Shown: positions 24,386-32,671, counted from the first letter of the stretch. The stretch is 34,609 nucleotides of DNA from Paenibacillus sp. MSJ-34 (GCF_018918005.1 NZ_JAHLPR010000057.1:1-34609), one strand, 5' to 3'. Program-made: numbers and translations. The notes: a model not told the origin generated them from the letters alone.

Positions 24386-25402
24386 TTACGCTCCCCCCTT
24401 TAACGACAGGCCCAATGCCAAATAATATTTCGGGGAAAATAATTCTTGCGGCTCCGTCTCGGACCAATGGCCGGAAAAAGTAAACGGAACTTTCCCGAAA
24501 TGCTGCTGCAGATGTTCGGCGATATTGTCAAGGTACGGGTAATCCCCGGTTAAGACGATCGTTTCGATCTCATCGTCTCCTTGATCGATCGAAGCATAGT
24601 AAAAGTTGATGAATCGCTGAATTTCTTCCATGATGACTTTGACTTCATATTGCAAATGCGTCAAGTCGCCGTTCCAAACCGTCGTCAAGGCGCCCGTTCG
24701 ATCGACGGAGGTCTCCCAACTGTCGGCGGATAAGTTCATTTTGAATTGGCGGACAAGCAGCAATTTATGTTTATGGAAAATGCTTGCCGTGACGGTATGC
24801 AGATCGAATTGGACGGACAACGTCGGCGCTTCCACGGGAAGCTCGAATCCTGGCTCCTTGCCCGCTTGGTAGAACAACCGGTATACGGCCAAGGGAGAAA
24901 TGTCGGCGGCAACGGGCTTCAGAGCGGCGCTCTCCAACAGTTGCGCGTACTGCGCAACGATATGTTCGGGCGCGGCAAACAGCAAAATTTCTTTCTTCTC
25001 TTCGTTCGTTTCGAGAAAGTCAAAATCGAAGATCGGATCTTCGAACGGCAAATGAATTCTGGAACCCAACTCAAGGTATAGGTAGCCTTTGATTTCTTCA
25101 TCCGCCACATGCGGCGGAATATCGAATTTGCGGACGATCACGAACGGATCGGGAATGACGAACTGAACTTCCCTGTTCGAAATGTTCCATCTGCGCACGC
25201 AATCTTTTACTATCAAGCGCAACCGGTCCGGTTCGACGATTTTCCCTTCGCGAACGATATCCGGAGCCAGACGATATTCGCCGAAGGCCATCGGCCCGTA
25301 TAAACTCGGTTTCTTCGCATCGACGTAACGAATGACGTGGTCTTTAATGACCAAATTCACCATTTTTTTCTTCTTATAGGATTGTTTCCGGCTTGCTTTC
25401 AT
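24386..25402 (-). CDS. pilM: Type IV pilus assembly ATPase-like protein PilM
   Basis: A 338-residue cytoplasmic actin-fold protein that binds the N-terminal tail of PilN. Visible family features are IKDHVIRYVDAKKPS (phosphate-1-like strand), VPDPFVIVRKFDIP-type segment, EIKGYLYLELGSRIHLPFED, AAPEHIVAQYAQLLESAALKPVAADISPLAVYRLF, and ETIVLTGDYPYLDNIAEHLQQHFG near the end. The N-terminus is unusually basic (KASRKQSYKKKK). GGGGGAG five to seven bases before ATG sets the start. The region before it has been duplicated: the first 58 bases of this gene occur again, truncated, at 25645-25702. Confidence 0.9.
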   Translation of the reverse strand: MKASRKQSYKKKKMVNLVIKDHVIRYVDAKKPSLYGPMAFGEYRLAPDIVREGKIVEPDRLRLIVKDCVRRWNISNREVQFVIPDPFVIVRKFDIPPHVADEEIKGYLYLELGSRIHLPFEDPIFDFDFLETNEEKKEILLFAAPEHIVAQYAQLLESAALKPVAADISPLAVYRLFYQAGKEPGFELPVEAPTLSVQFDLHTVTASIFHKHKLLLVRQFKMNLSADSWETSVDRTGALTTVWNGDLTHLQYEVKVIMEEIQRFINFYYASIDQGDDEIETIVLTGDYPYLDNIAEHLQQHFGKVPFTFSGHWSETEPQELFSPKYYLALGLSLKGGA

Positions 25403-25644
25403 ATTTACTCCCCCACTATGTCATAAGGAACTGGAAATACCACGCTATCAGTTCTTCTCCCCATAAATAAGCGGTCATTGCGCCTAATGCGATGAAGGGG
25501 CCGAATGGCATCGGCCGTCCTCTGCGAACTTTGCCGAGCATTATTCCAACGGCGCCGATAAGCGTTCCATACAATGTGGAGAAGAAAAAAGCCAGCAAAA
25601 TCCCTTTCCATCCCAAGACGAGGCCCAGGACGGCGAACAATTTC
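25345..25644. repeat. Tandem duplication, copy nearest pilM (300 bp)
   Basis: Bases 25345-25644 and 25645-25944 are identical over 300 positions. This copy holds the true start of pilM and an orphan 3' piece of pilD. No shared bases at the junction point to a simple homology-based event. Confidence 0.97.
25416..25644 (-). pseudogene. Orphan 3' fragment of pilD
   Basis: The duplication leaves the last 76 codons of pilD between the intact pilD and pilM. The frame still encodes the C-terminal membrane helices from LFAVLGLVLGW to FQFLMT but has lost the zinc motif and both catalytic aspartates (the GGGD motif ends two codons upstream of the breakpoint). It has an ATG-like start only at the chimeric junction and should not give active peptidase. 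Confidence 0.9.
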
Positions 25645-25944
25645 TAATGACCAAATTCACCATTTTTTTCTTCTTATAGGATTGTTTCCGGCTTGCTTTC
25701 ATATTTACTCCCCCACTATGTCATAAGGAACTGGAAATACCACGCTATCAGTTCTTCTCCCCATAAATAAGCGGTCATTGCGCCTAATGCGATGAAGGGG
25801 CCGAATGGCATCGGCCGTCCTCTGCGAACTTTGCCGAGCATTATTCCAACGGCGCCGATAAGCGTTCCATACAATGTGGAGAAGAAAAAAGCCAGCAAAA
25901 TCCCTTTCCATCCCAAGACGAGGCCCAGGACGGCGAACAATTTC
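25645..25944. repeat. Tandem duplication, copy nearest pilD (300 bp)
   Basis: This copy holds the true 3' end of pilD and a duplicated ribosome site, start codon and first 19 codons of pilM (25645-25702). The truncated pilM frame then runs out of frame into the pilD fragment and stops after roughly 54 codons. The duplication inserts 300 bp between pilD stop (25716) and pilM start (25402). Confidence 0.97.
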
Positions 25945-26474
25945 ATATCTCCTCCACCCATGCCGCCTTTGCTGGCGACAGCGATTACAAACAGCAGCGC
26001 AAAACCTAGGCCCGCACCAACGAACATATTCCACCAAGGATGCAAAGGAAAAACGATTCGCAAAACAAGAAAAAGAATGGCGAAGACAAGCAACACTTTA
26101 TCGGGAATCAACATATAGCGTAGATCGGTAATGCATATGACGACGAGCAAAGATATAAGCGTCCAGGCGACGAGCAGTTCGTACGACCAACCGATCAACG
26201 CAGGCATGACGGCGAACAGGAGCGCGGTGCCGAGTTCGACGAGCGGGTAGATCGGCGATATGGCCTTTCCGCAGCCGCGGCAGCTTCCCCGGAGCCACAG
26301 GTACGAAAACAAGGGAATCAGTTCCGCCGCGCTTAAGGTGCACCGGCACTGCGTACAATGCGAACGCGGCCGGATCATCGACTCGCCTCTCGGAACCCGC
26401 AGCCCGACGACATTGTAAAAAGAGCCTAAGCAAAGGCCTGCGGCAAATATAAATATGCTAAATAGCGCTGTCAT
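25716..26474 (-). CDS. pilD: Prepilin peptidase / N-methyltransferase PilD
   Basis: A 252-residue polytopic membrane aspartyl protease that cleaves the prepilin leaders of the pilins encoded upstream and methylates the new N-terminus. Two CxxC pairs (Cys40/43 and Cys65/68) form the zinc site of the cytoplasmic methylase domain. The protease aspartates are Asp117 (ITDLRYMLIPD) and Asp176 (GGGDMK). It starts with a helix and the sequence GSFYNVVGLRVPRGES typical of the family. AAGGGGATGAACG precedes the ATG. The gene is complete, although its last 229 bases lie inside the 300-bp duplication. Confidence 0.95.
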   Translation of the reverse strand: MTALFSIFIFAAGLCLGSFYNVVGLRVPRGESMIRPRSHCTQCRCTLSAAELIPLFSYLWLRGSCRGCGKAISPIYPLVELGTALLFAVMPALIGWSYELLVAWTLISLLVVICITDLRYMLIPDKVLLVFAILFLVLRIVFPLHPWWNMFVGAGLGFALLFVIAVASKGGMGGGDMKLFAVLGLVLGWKGILLAFFFSTLYGTLIGAVGIMLGKVRRGRPMPFGPFIALGAMTAYLWGEELIAWYFQFLMT

Positions 26475-26497
26475 CGTTCATCCCCTTGTAAGGATTG

Positions 26498-26520
26498 CAC
26501 TCCCCCCGGCGGGGGGAGTG
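26498..26520. other. GC-rich hairpin between pilin 2 and pilD
   Basis: CACTCCCCCC (26498-26507) and GGGGGGAGTG (26511-26520) form a perfect 10-bp stem with a three-base loop, directly after the pilin stop codon and before the pilD ribosome site. No T-tract follows, so it is more likely an mRNA-stabilising or processing hairpin, or a leaky attenuator, lowering pilD relative to pilins. Confidence 0.7.
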
Positions 26521-26521
26521 T

Positions 26522-27043
26522 TCAGTTCTGGACTTTCGCCCGCGTTATGCTGTGCTCCTCGACATAATCGCCGACATTGCTTCCGTTGTTGCCGGCCGCG
26601 TTGCGTACGCCTCTCTTGCCGTTATCGGTGAACGCGCCGAACTTGTGGCTGGGGCCATCGGCCTCAACCCGGACGTACGTACCGGGGACGGACGGTCCTC
26701 CGCCCCCTCCGATTCGCAGTTCGAACGTCTCCGAGCCCGGCTCGTATTGGCCTCCGTCCGGATCCTTCGCTTCATCCAAGTATCCTTCGTCGATCAGCCA
26801 CTGCAATGGAATGTATACCACATCCCCGCTGGCCGGCGGCCGCACTTCCCGATGGCCGATGACGGCAAGCTTCGCCGAATCGATCATCTGGATAGCATTC
26901 GCCGCATGGGCATCCTTCTTCGCATTGTCGATCAGCCCGCCAACGGCCGGGATCGCGATCGCCGCGATTATTCCCAGGATGACGACCACGGCCAGCAGTT
27001 CGATCAGGGTCAGCCCCTTTTGATTCCTAACGATACGCTTCAT
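26522..27043 (-). CDS. Type IV major-type pilin 2
   Basis: A 173-residue prepilin. The leader MKRIVRNQKG ends in the PilD cleavage site (QKG|LTLIEL), with Glu5 of the mature form present. The hydrophobic helix LTLIELLAVVVILGIIAAIAIPAVGGL follows. The C-terminal domain contains DEGYLDEAKDPDGG, a motif shared with the adjacent pilin, and a Gly-rich run (RIGGGGGPSVPG). The first 75 residues are nearly the same as those of pilin 1, indicating a tandem gene duplication; the C-terminal halves differ. It probably forms part of the pilus fibre or is an alternative subunit. Confidence 0.92.
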   Translation of the reverse strand: MKRIVRNQKGLTLIELLAVVVILGIIAAIAIPAVGGLIDNAKKDAHAANAIQMIDSAKLAVIGHREVRPPASGDVVYIPLQWLIDEGYLDEAKDPDGGQYEPGSETFELRIGGGGGPSVPGTYVRVEADGPSHKFGAFTDNGKRGVRNAAGNNGSNVGDYVEEHSITRAKVQN

Positions 27044-27076
27044 ATACGGGCCCCAATTCCAATGAAATATGCAGTG

Positions 27077-27520
27077 TTATTTCACGGCTGAACGTTTTAA
27101 TTCATCTTCTGGACCAGTGATCCCGCGAGTGCCATTTGTAAGTGTAACGGAATACGTAAAGGTTCTTGCATCAGTCCCAGCTGTAACAGTTACAGATGAA
27201 CCATCAACATTGTATGTCCCGCCATCCGGGTCACGCACCGGTTCAAGATAGCCACCTTCTTCAAGTTCTTTTAAAGTTATTGTTTTGGTTCCATTTGCTT
27301 CCGGACGAAACTCATCATCACCAAGTACCGCCAATTTCGCCGAATTGATCATCTGCACCGCATTAGCCACATGCGCGTCCTTCTTGCTGTTGTCGATCAG
27401 GCCGCCTATGGCCGGAATCGCGATGGCCGCGATAATGCCGAGAATGACGACAACCGCGAGGAGCTCGATTAGCGTGAGTCCCCTTTCATTTTTCACTGCT
27501 TGTACCGCTTTTTGATACAT
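27077..27520 (-). CDS. Type IV major-type pilin 1 with AT-rich 3' half
   Basis: A 147-residue prepilin. The leader MYQKAVQAVKNERG is cleaved at ERG|LTLIEL; mature Glu5 and the long helix are present. GGGAGG before ATG 27520 fixes the start; an upstream ATG five codons earlier contains that ribosome site and is rejected. The C-terminal domain (LKELEEGGYLEPVRDPDGGTYNVDG, then a Thr/Val-rich tail) is encoded by notably more A+T-rich codons (about 27080-27310) than the first half or the neighbours. That looks like a C-terminal cassette acquired by recombination. It is the first pilin after pilC and has the best ribosome site, so it is probably the main subunit. Confidence 0.92.
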   Translation of the reverse strand: MYQKAVQAVKNERGLTLIELLAVVVILGIIAAIAIPAIGGLIDNSKKDAHVANAVQMINSAKLAVLGDDEFRPEANGTKTITLKELEEGGYLEPVRDPDGGTYNVDGSSVTVTAGTDARTFTYSVTLTNGTRGITGPEDELKRSAVK

Positions 27521-27589
27521 GTGAATCCCTCCCATAAATTTTACATAATTTGGTTTATTATAATGTTGCCATTATAACCGTAAGGACGA

Positions 27590-28798
27590 TTACTTCACGT
27601 GGTTAAAAATATCGAACATCGGAACGATAATCGACAGGACGATGCCGCCGACCATCGCGGCAAGAAAAATGATCATGAGCGGTTCGATCAAGCCTTTCAA
27701 CGCATCCGCCGTTGCCTCGACTTCCTTGTCGTAGAAATCCGATATTTTCTCCAGCATGAAATCGAGCGAGCCGGATTGTTCGCCGATCGCGATCATTTGC
27801 GTCACCAGCGGCGGGAAAATCCAATGCCGTCGCATCGGTTCCGACAGTGAATTCCCACCCTCGAGCGATGCTCTCGATTCCTTTAACACCCCGACCATCA
27901 CTTCGTTCATGACGACTTTCTCCACGATCGTCAGCGCATCCAGAATCGGTACGGAGCTTTTAAACAAAGAGTTTAAAGTACGCGTCATGCGGGCGATCGC
28001 CGACTTTTGCACCAGTTTCCCGAATATGGGCAATTTCAATAAAGCGTAATCCAAATAGTATTTGCTCGAAGGATTTTGCAAAATTAGCGCGACGCCGATA
28101 ACGACGCCTAGCAACAGCAACAGCAAGAGCCACCAAAAAGATTGCAGCCAATCGCTGATCGCCAAAACGAATTTCGTAATCGCCGGCAGTTCGGCGTTGA
28201 ATTGGGCGAACATCGAGGCGAAGGTGGGCACGACGTTCGTCAACAAATAAATGACGACAGCGACCGCCACAATCGCGATAGCAATCGGATATATCAATGC
28301 CGATTTCACCTTCTGCATCGAATAATGCAGTTTCTCGAAATAGACGGCCAGACGCTCCAAGGTCTCGTCGAGATTTCCCGACGCTTCCCCCGCTTGAACG
28401 AGGTTGATGAACATCGGGGGGAAGATCTTCGCATGACTGGCCGCCGCTTCGGACAACGGCTTGCCCGAGCGCAGCTCCTCCTCCACGTTCAGCAGCGCTT
28501 TGCGCAGAGCTTTGCTTTGCGTTTGCTGCGCTAATATTTTCGTCGCTTCCGCTACCGAGACGCCGGCGGCAATTAACGTGGAGAACTGTCTAAGATAGAT
28601 CACGAAATCCTGATTTTTGACAGGGCTTCCTATCGAAATTTCTTTATTAAACAAGCCTTCTTCCAGTTCGACGATCTCCGAAACGGCGATGCCTTTGCCG
28701 CGCAGTTCGACAACCGCGTCTTTTCTGGCGGCGCTTGCAATTTTGCCTTTGCGGGTTTTGCCGAGCCGGTCGCGTCCCACATATTTAAACTGCGCCAT
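27590..28798 (-). CDS. pilC: Type IV pilus inner membrane platform protein PilC
   Basis: A 402-residue platform protein with two copies of the GspF domain (about 60-185 and 265-390). The first shows FSTLIAAGVSVAEATKILAQQT and FPPMFINLVQAGEASGNLDETLERLA. The second shows LNSLFKSSVPILDALTIVEKV and FPPLVTQMIAIGEQSGSLDFMLEKIS. Three membrane helices lie near 165-190, 215-240 and 370-395. It sits at the centre of the motor and transmits ATPase rotation to pilin insertion or extraction. The ATG overlaps the pilT stop by one base (TAATG). Confidence 0.95.
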   Translation of the reverse strand: MAQFKYVGRDRLGKTRKGKIASAARKDAVVELRGKGIAVSEIVELEEGLFNKEISIGSPVKNQDFVIYLRQFSTLIAAGVSVAEATKILAQQTQSKALRKALLNVEEELRSGKPLSEAAASHAKIFPPMFINLVQAGEASGNLDETLERLAVYFEKLHYSMQKVKSALIYPIAIAIVAVAVVIYLLTNVVPTFASMFAQFNAELPAITKFVLAISDWLQSFWWLLLLLLLGVVIGVALILQNPSSKYYLDYALLKLPIFGKLVQKSAIARMTRTLNSLFKSSVPILDALTIVEKVVMNEVMVGVLKESRASLEGGNSLSEPMRRHWIFPPLVTQMIAIGEQSGSLDFMLEKISDFYDKEVEATADALKGLIEPLMIIFLAAMVGGIVLSIIVPMFDIFNHVK

Positions 28799-29832
28799 TA
28801 CTTCAACTCCCTAAAGTACGGTTCGGCCGCTTCTCTCGATATCACTCTTTGGTTGATCAGTTCGTTCATCGACATGTCCAGCGTATGCATGCCGTACGCC
28901 TTCCCCGTTTGCATAAAATTGGTAATTTGATGGACTTTATGCTCGCGAATCAAATTCGCTACCGCATTCGTGTTGATCAGCAATTCGGTGGCTACGCGTC
29001 TCGCTTTATGGTCGATGGTGGGAAATAGCCGTTGAGACAGGATAGCCAACAGGACGGATGCGAGCTGAGCCCGTATTTGCGGCTGTTGATCGGATGGAAA
29101 GACGTCCAAAATCCGGTCGATCGTAGCGGGCGCGTTCGGAGTGTGCAATGTGCCTAAGACGAGATGCCCCGTCTCCGCCGCCGTCACCGCAATCGATATC
29201 GTCTCCAGATCGCGAAGCTCGCCGACGAGTATGACATCCGGATCTTGCCGCAAGGCCGCCCTCAGACCATTCGTAAAATTATGCGAATCGTTGCCGATTT
29301 CGCGTTGATTAATGACGGAATATTGATGTTTATGCAAATATTCGATCGGGTCCTCGAGCGTAATAATATGCTTGCGCATATGTTTGTTCATGTAATCGAT
29401 CAGTGCGGCGAGCGTCGTCGATTTCCCGCTTCCGGTAGGCCCGGTTACCAGAATGAGCCCTTGCGCTTTCGCGGCAAGCTGGCGCAGCTCCGAGGGCACA
29501 TGCAAATCTTCCAGCGCGGGAATGTTCGAAGGAATGAGCCGAAGCGCAATGCCGATATTGGAGCGCTGGTAATATACGTTGACGCGAAAACGGGTCAAGC
29601 CTCGCAGGCCAAAGGAGAAATCCAATTCCCTCCGTTCTTGCAGGATGTCCCACTGTTCCTTGGTCATGATGCTTTTGGCCATCATAACGGTATCATCCGA
29701 CGTGAGGCTTTCCGATTCATGCTGCTTCAATTCCCCGTTGACTCTCACGATCGGCGGCACGCCCACCGTAAGATGCAAATCGGATGCTCCTAACTCAAAC
29801 GCCATCCGGAGCAGCTTGTCCAATCGTTCCAT
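28798..29832 (-). CDS. pilT: Type IV pilus retraction ATPase PilT
   Basis: A 344-residue hexameric secretion ATPase. N-terminal domain LLRMAFELGASDLHLTVGVPP, Walker A GPTGSGKST at 131-139, Asp box THIITLEDPIEYLHKH-type region (HIITLEDPIEY), Walker B with VILVGELRDLET, His box TGHLVLGTLHT. The PilT-specific C-terminal motif appears as AVANLIREHK. It lacks the MshEN domain and the zinc motif of PilB, which marks it as the retraction motor. Its presence predicts dynamic pili (twitching, DNA uptake or surface sensing). A purine-rich ribosome site precedes the ATG. Confidence 0.95.
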   Translation of the reverse strand: MERLDKLLRMAFELGASDLHLTVGVPPIVRVNGELKQHESESLTSDDTVMMAKSIMTKEQWDILQERRELDFSFGLRGLTRFRVNVYYQRSNIGIALRLIPSNIPALEDLHVPSELRQLAAKAQGLILVTGPTGSGKSTTLAALIDYMNKHMRKHIITLEDPIEYLHKHQYSVINQREIGNDSHNFTNGLRAALRQDPDVILVGELRDLETISIAVTAAETGHLVLGTLHTPNAPATIDRILDVFPSDQQPQIRAQLASVLLAILSQRLFPTIDHKARRVATELLINTNAVANLIREHKVHQITNFMQTGKAYGMHTLDMSMNELINQRVISREAAEPYFRELK

Positions 29833-29847
29833 TTCCCCACCCCACCT

Positions 29848-31509
29848 CTATTCGCTCATGGCTACCCGCAACACTTCTTCCGTCGTCGTATATCCTTCGA
29901 TCACTTTAATCAAACCGTCGTCGATGAGAAAAATCGTTCCTTTGCTTACCGCGACCTCACGAATCTCTTCCATCGATCGATTGTTCATAATCATGCGCCT
30001 GATTTCATCGTCGACAACTAAAATTTCATGCAAGGCAATTCTTCCTTTGTAACCTGTCATATTGCATACGCCGCAACCTTTGCCCCGGAATACCGTCTCG
30101 ATTTGCAGGTTTCGCTTCTCGCAAATTTCTATCTCCCGCTGCGAAGGAGGCCCGGCTGTCTTGCAATCTTGGCAAATTCGCCGGACAAGCCGTTGCGACA
30201 CGACGCCCGTCAGCGATGCGGCCACGAGAAAAGGCTCAATCCCCATATCGATTAATCTGGTGACGGTGCTGATCGCATCGTTCGTATGAATCGTGCTTAG
30301 GACGAGATGGCCCGTTAACGAGGCGCGGACGGCGATTTCCGCCGTTTCCGTATCGCGAATTTCCCCCACCATCACGATGTTGGGATCCTGGCGCAGAATG
30401 GCCCGCAGCCCTTTGGCAAAGGTCATGCCGACGCTCGTATTGACTTGAACTTGATTCACGCCTTCCAGACGATACTCTACAGGATCCTCTACCGTAATGA
30501 TATTGACATCTGGCGTATTTAAACGATTGAGTGCGGAGTAGAGGGTGGACGATTTCCCGGAACCGGTCGGCCCTGTAATGAGAACGATGCCTGTCGGCTT
30601 ATCGATCATTTGAATAAATCGTTCATAGTTGATAGGGTGGAAGTTCATTCGCTGCAAATCGATCGCGGAGCTTCCCAGATCGAGAATCCGCATGACGACC
30701 TTCTCGCCGTATACTGTCGGAAGGGTGGATACCCGAAGGTCGATCACATTCGCGTCCAAATTCAATTTGATTCGCCCGTCCTGGGGAATGCGAAACTCCG
30801 TAATGTTCAGTTGGGCTAAAATTTTAATTCTCGCAACGACCATGCTCAGCATATGTCTCGGAAACTTTCTTTCCGTTCTCAGGATACCGTCGATTCGATA
30901 ACGGACCAGCACTTCCTTTTCATGAGGATCGATATGAATGTCGCTTGCTTTTTGTTGATAACCTTGAATGATCAGTTGATTGACTAACTTCACAATGGGA
31001 GAATGCTCGTCGATGACCTCGTCCTCTTCCTTCTCTTGCCGCTTCAGTTCGGCTCCGAGCAAATCCTCCATATCGTCGGCCAAGCCGTAATATTTATGAA
31101 TCGATTTTTGAATATCTTCCTTCATTGCGATAGCTACTTCAATTTGAAAGCCGGTCGAGAGCCGTAAATCGTCGATCGCGTAGAAATCCATCGGGTCCGC
31201 CATTGCGACCAACAATTTATCCCCCTCTTTTTTCAAAGGAATAAGCTTGTTTCGCTCCGCCGTTTCTTTCGGCACGATATGCAGCAGCTTCGGATCGATC
31301 GGGTATTTGAACAGGCTCACATAGGGGATGCCCAACTGGAATTCAAGAACTTCCATCAGTCTTTGCTCGCTAATGAAACCTAGCTCGATCAGAGCTTCCC
31401 CCAGCTTTTGATTCGGCTTTTTCCCCGTCAAAGCGGCCTGCAGCTGCTCATGCGTAATGAGACCGGACTCAACGAATAATTCGCCGATTTTTTTGCGCGG
31501 TTTCTTCAT
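29848..31509 (-). CDS. pilB: Type IV pilus extension ATPase PilB with MshEN domain
   Basis: A 553-residue hexameric extension motor. Residues 7-62 are an MshEN-type domain with two tandem motifs: KIGELFVESGLITHEQLQAAL and KLGEALIELGFISEQRLMEVL plus FQ. This fold binds cyclic-di-GMP in relatives; the first motif here lacks the usual final Gln. Walker A GPTGSGKS is at 313-320, followed by ITVEDPVEYRLEGVNQVQ, Walker B VMVGEIRDTETAEIA and TGHLVLSTIHTND. Four cysteines in the C-terminal part (CQDC and CGVC) form the zinc site typical of PilB. AAGGTGA sets the start. It probably drives polymerisation of the pilins under second-messenger control. Confidence 0.95.
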   Translation of the reverse strand: MKKPRKKIGELFVESGLITHEQLQAALTGKKPNQKLGEALIELGFISEQRLMEVLEFQLGIPYVSLFKYPIDPKLLHIVPKETAERNKLIPLKKEGDKLLVAMADPMDFYAIDDLRLSTGFQIEVAIAMKEDIQKSIHKYYGLADDMEDLLGAELKRQEKEEDEVIDEHSPIVKLVNQLIIQGYQQKASDIHIDPHEKEVLVRYRIDGILRTERKFPRHMLSMVVARIKILAQLNITEFRIPQDGRIKLNLDANVIDLRVSTLPTVYGEKVVMRILDLGSSAIDLQRMNFHPINYERFIQMIDKPTGIVLITGPTGSGKSSTLYSALNRLNTPDVNIITVEDPVEYRLEGVNQVQVNTSVGMTFAKGLRAILRQDPNIVMVGEIRDTETAEIAVRASLTGHLVLSTIHTNDAISTVTRLIDMGIEPFLVAASLTGVVSQRLVRRICQDCKTAGPPSQREIEICEKRNLQIETVFRGKGCGVCNMTGYKGRIALHEILVVDDEIRRMIMNNRSMEEIREVAVSKGTIFLIDDGLIKVIEGYTTTEEVLRVAMSE

Positions 31510-31556
31510 CGTTTTTCACCTTGAATTTATAGTAGTCGCATCGTTTAATATGGATT

Positions 31557-32120
31557 TTATGGCAACTTTTTGTAGGCAATCGCTTGATACGGCGCCGTAC
31601 CCGCAGCCACGATCGAACCGGAATGCAGTTCTATATTGAGCAACGAAATGTTCGTCGCCACTTCAAACGTATTCCGGTCGCTATCGGCTTTGATCGTATA
31701 AGTTAGCAATGTGTTTGCGGTAAGATCCTTGTTGAATTCCAATTGATAGATGGCCGGACGGCTTGCATGAGTATCTGCGAGGAGACCGGTGTCGTGAGTC
31801 GACGACGACTCGTTGTATCGGTGTTGGACGATGGCTGCCGCGCCGGAATCGAGGCAAATGTAGTTGTAATGGGCCTCTAGGCTAGAGGGGCAGGCAGCAA
31901 GCAATTCAACCTTTTCCGCATAGCGCAGTTCGTTGGTAAGGGCCATGGAAGCAAGCCGTACGTTGTCTTGCAGCTCGCTGCGCCGGTTCGCCGAATCGAA
32001 CGCGCCGACCCCAAACGCGTAGGCGGATACGGCCAGACCGAGAACCAAAGATAGCAGAACCATTCCCGCCAACACTTCGATAAGTGTGATCCCCTTTTGA
32101 TCCAGTTTCCGTTTTCGCAT
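31557..32120 (-). CDS. PilW-like minor pilin
   Basis: A 187-residue prepilin-like protein. The leader MRKRKLDQKG is followed by ITLIEVLAGMVLLSLVLGL, a type-III-like helix with Glu5 and a PilD site (QKG|ITLIEV). The middle part (ELQDNVRLASMALTNELRYAEKV) is typical of PilW/PulJ-type minor pilins. Two cysteines (LLAACPSS and YNYICLDS) may form a disulphide. GGGAGG lies 11 bases before the ATG. It probably belongs to the tip or priming complex with the two preceding proteins. Confidence 0.88.
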   Translation of the reverse strand: MRKRKLDQKGITLIEVLAGMVLLSLVLGLAVSAYAFGVGAFDSANRRSELQDNVRLASMALTNELRYAEKVELLAACPSSLEAHYNYICLDSGAAAIVQHRYNESSSTHDTGLLADTHASRPAIYQLEFNKDLTANTLLTYTIKADSDRNTFEVATNISLLNIELHSGSIVAAGTAPYQAIAYKKLP

Positions 32121-32174
32121 GGCTCATGCGTCCTCCCGTTACGCCGTTTCCGCAGTCCGTTGAACTGTGCACGG

Positions 32175-32651
32175 CTATACTTTTACCCACATCTTTGTAT
32201 TTGTCGAATTCGATGGCGCATTGCCGGCGTTAGATATATGAGGTTGAATGCATTTATACGTTTCCTTGTTGTACCGCACTTGATCGTTTAGCGTATAATG
32301 AATGTCCGGCTCCCAAGGAGGAGGCGTTGGAATAAACAAGGTCATATAGCTTCCTTTCGTTCCGTCAATCAAGTTTTCTACCAACTCGCCGTGAATCGTA
32401 ATAGCGCCATTGCCTGTGCCGACTTTCAAAATATGATCATTCCCCGCCGTCGCAGCTTCGATCGTTTGCCTCGTCGTATGCATCCGTTCGCTGCGCTCGC
32501 CGGAAGCCATGATCGCTTGAAACCCGTTCGTGAAAAAACCGAGCAGCACGGTAACCAATATCATAAGCAGGACGATGGAAGCCAACACTTCAATCAATGT
32601 AAATCCTCGTTCCTTCCCCCGCTCTCGCTTGTCGATCCTCACCCTATTCAC
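32175..32651 (-). CDS. Minor pilin with C-terminal carbohydrate-binding-like domain
   Basis: A 158-residue prepilin. Residues 1-16 are a basic leader cleaved at ERG|FTLIEVL, with mature Glu5 and a helix to about 45. Residues about 112-158 resemble a CBM5/12 chitin-binding module: PPWEPDIHYTLNDQVRYN, ETYKCIQPHIS, then APSNS and terminal MWVKV. The W, YxxxDxVxY, YxC and final W pattern is the family core. The start is GTG at 32651, 20 bp after the preceding stop with AAGGAAG between; the ATG at 32687 lies inside the upstream gene and lacks a ribosome site. It may put a glycan-binding tip on the pilus. Domain identity is from motif reading only. Confidence 0.82.
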   Translation of the reverse strand: MNRVRIDKRERGKERGFTLIEVLASIVLLMILVTVLLGFFTNGFQAIMASGERSERMHTTRQTIEAATAGNDHILKVGTGNGAITIHGELVENLIDGTKGSYMTLFIPTPPPWEPDIHYTLNDQVRYNKETYKCIQPHISNAGNAPSNSTNTKMWVKV

Positions 32652-32671
32652 CGCACTTTCTTCCTTCGCGG

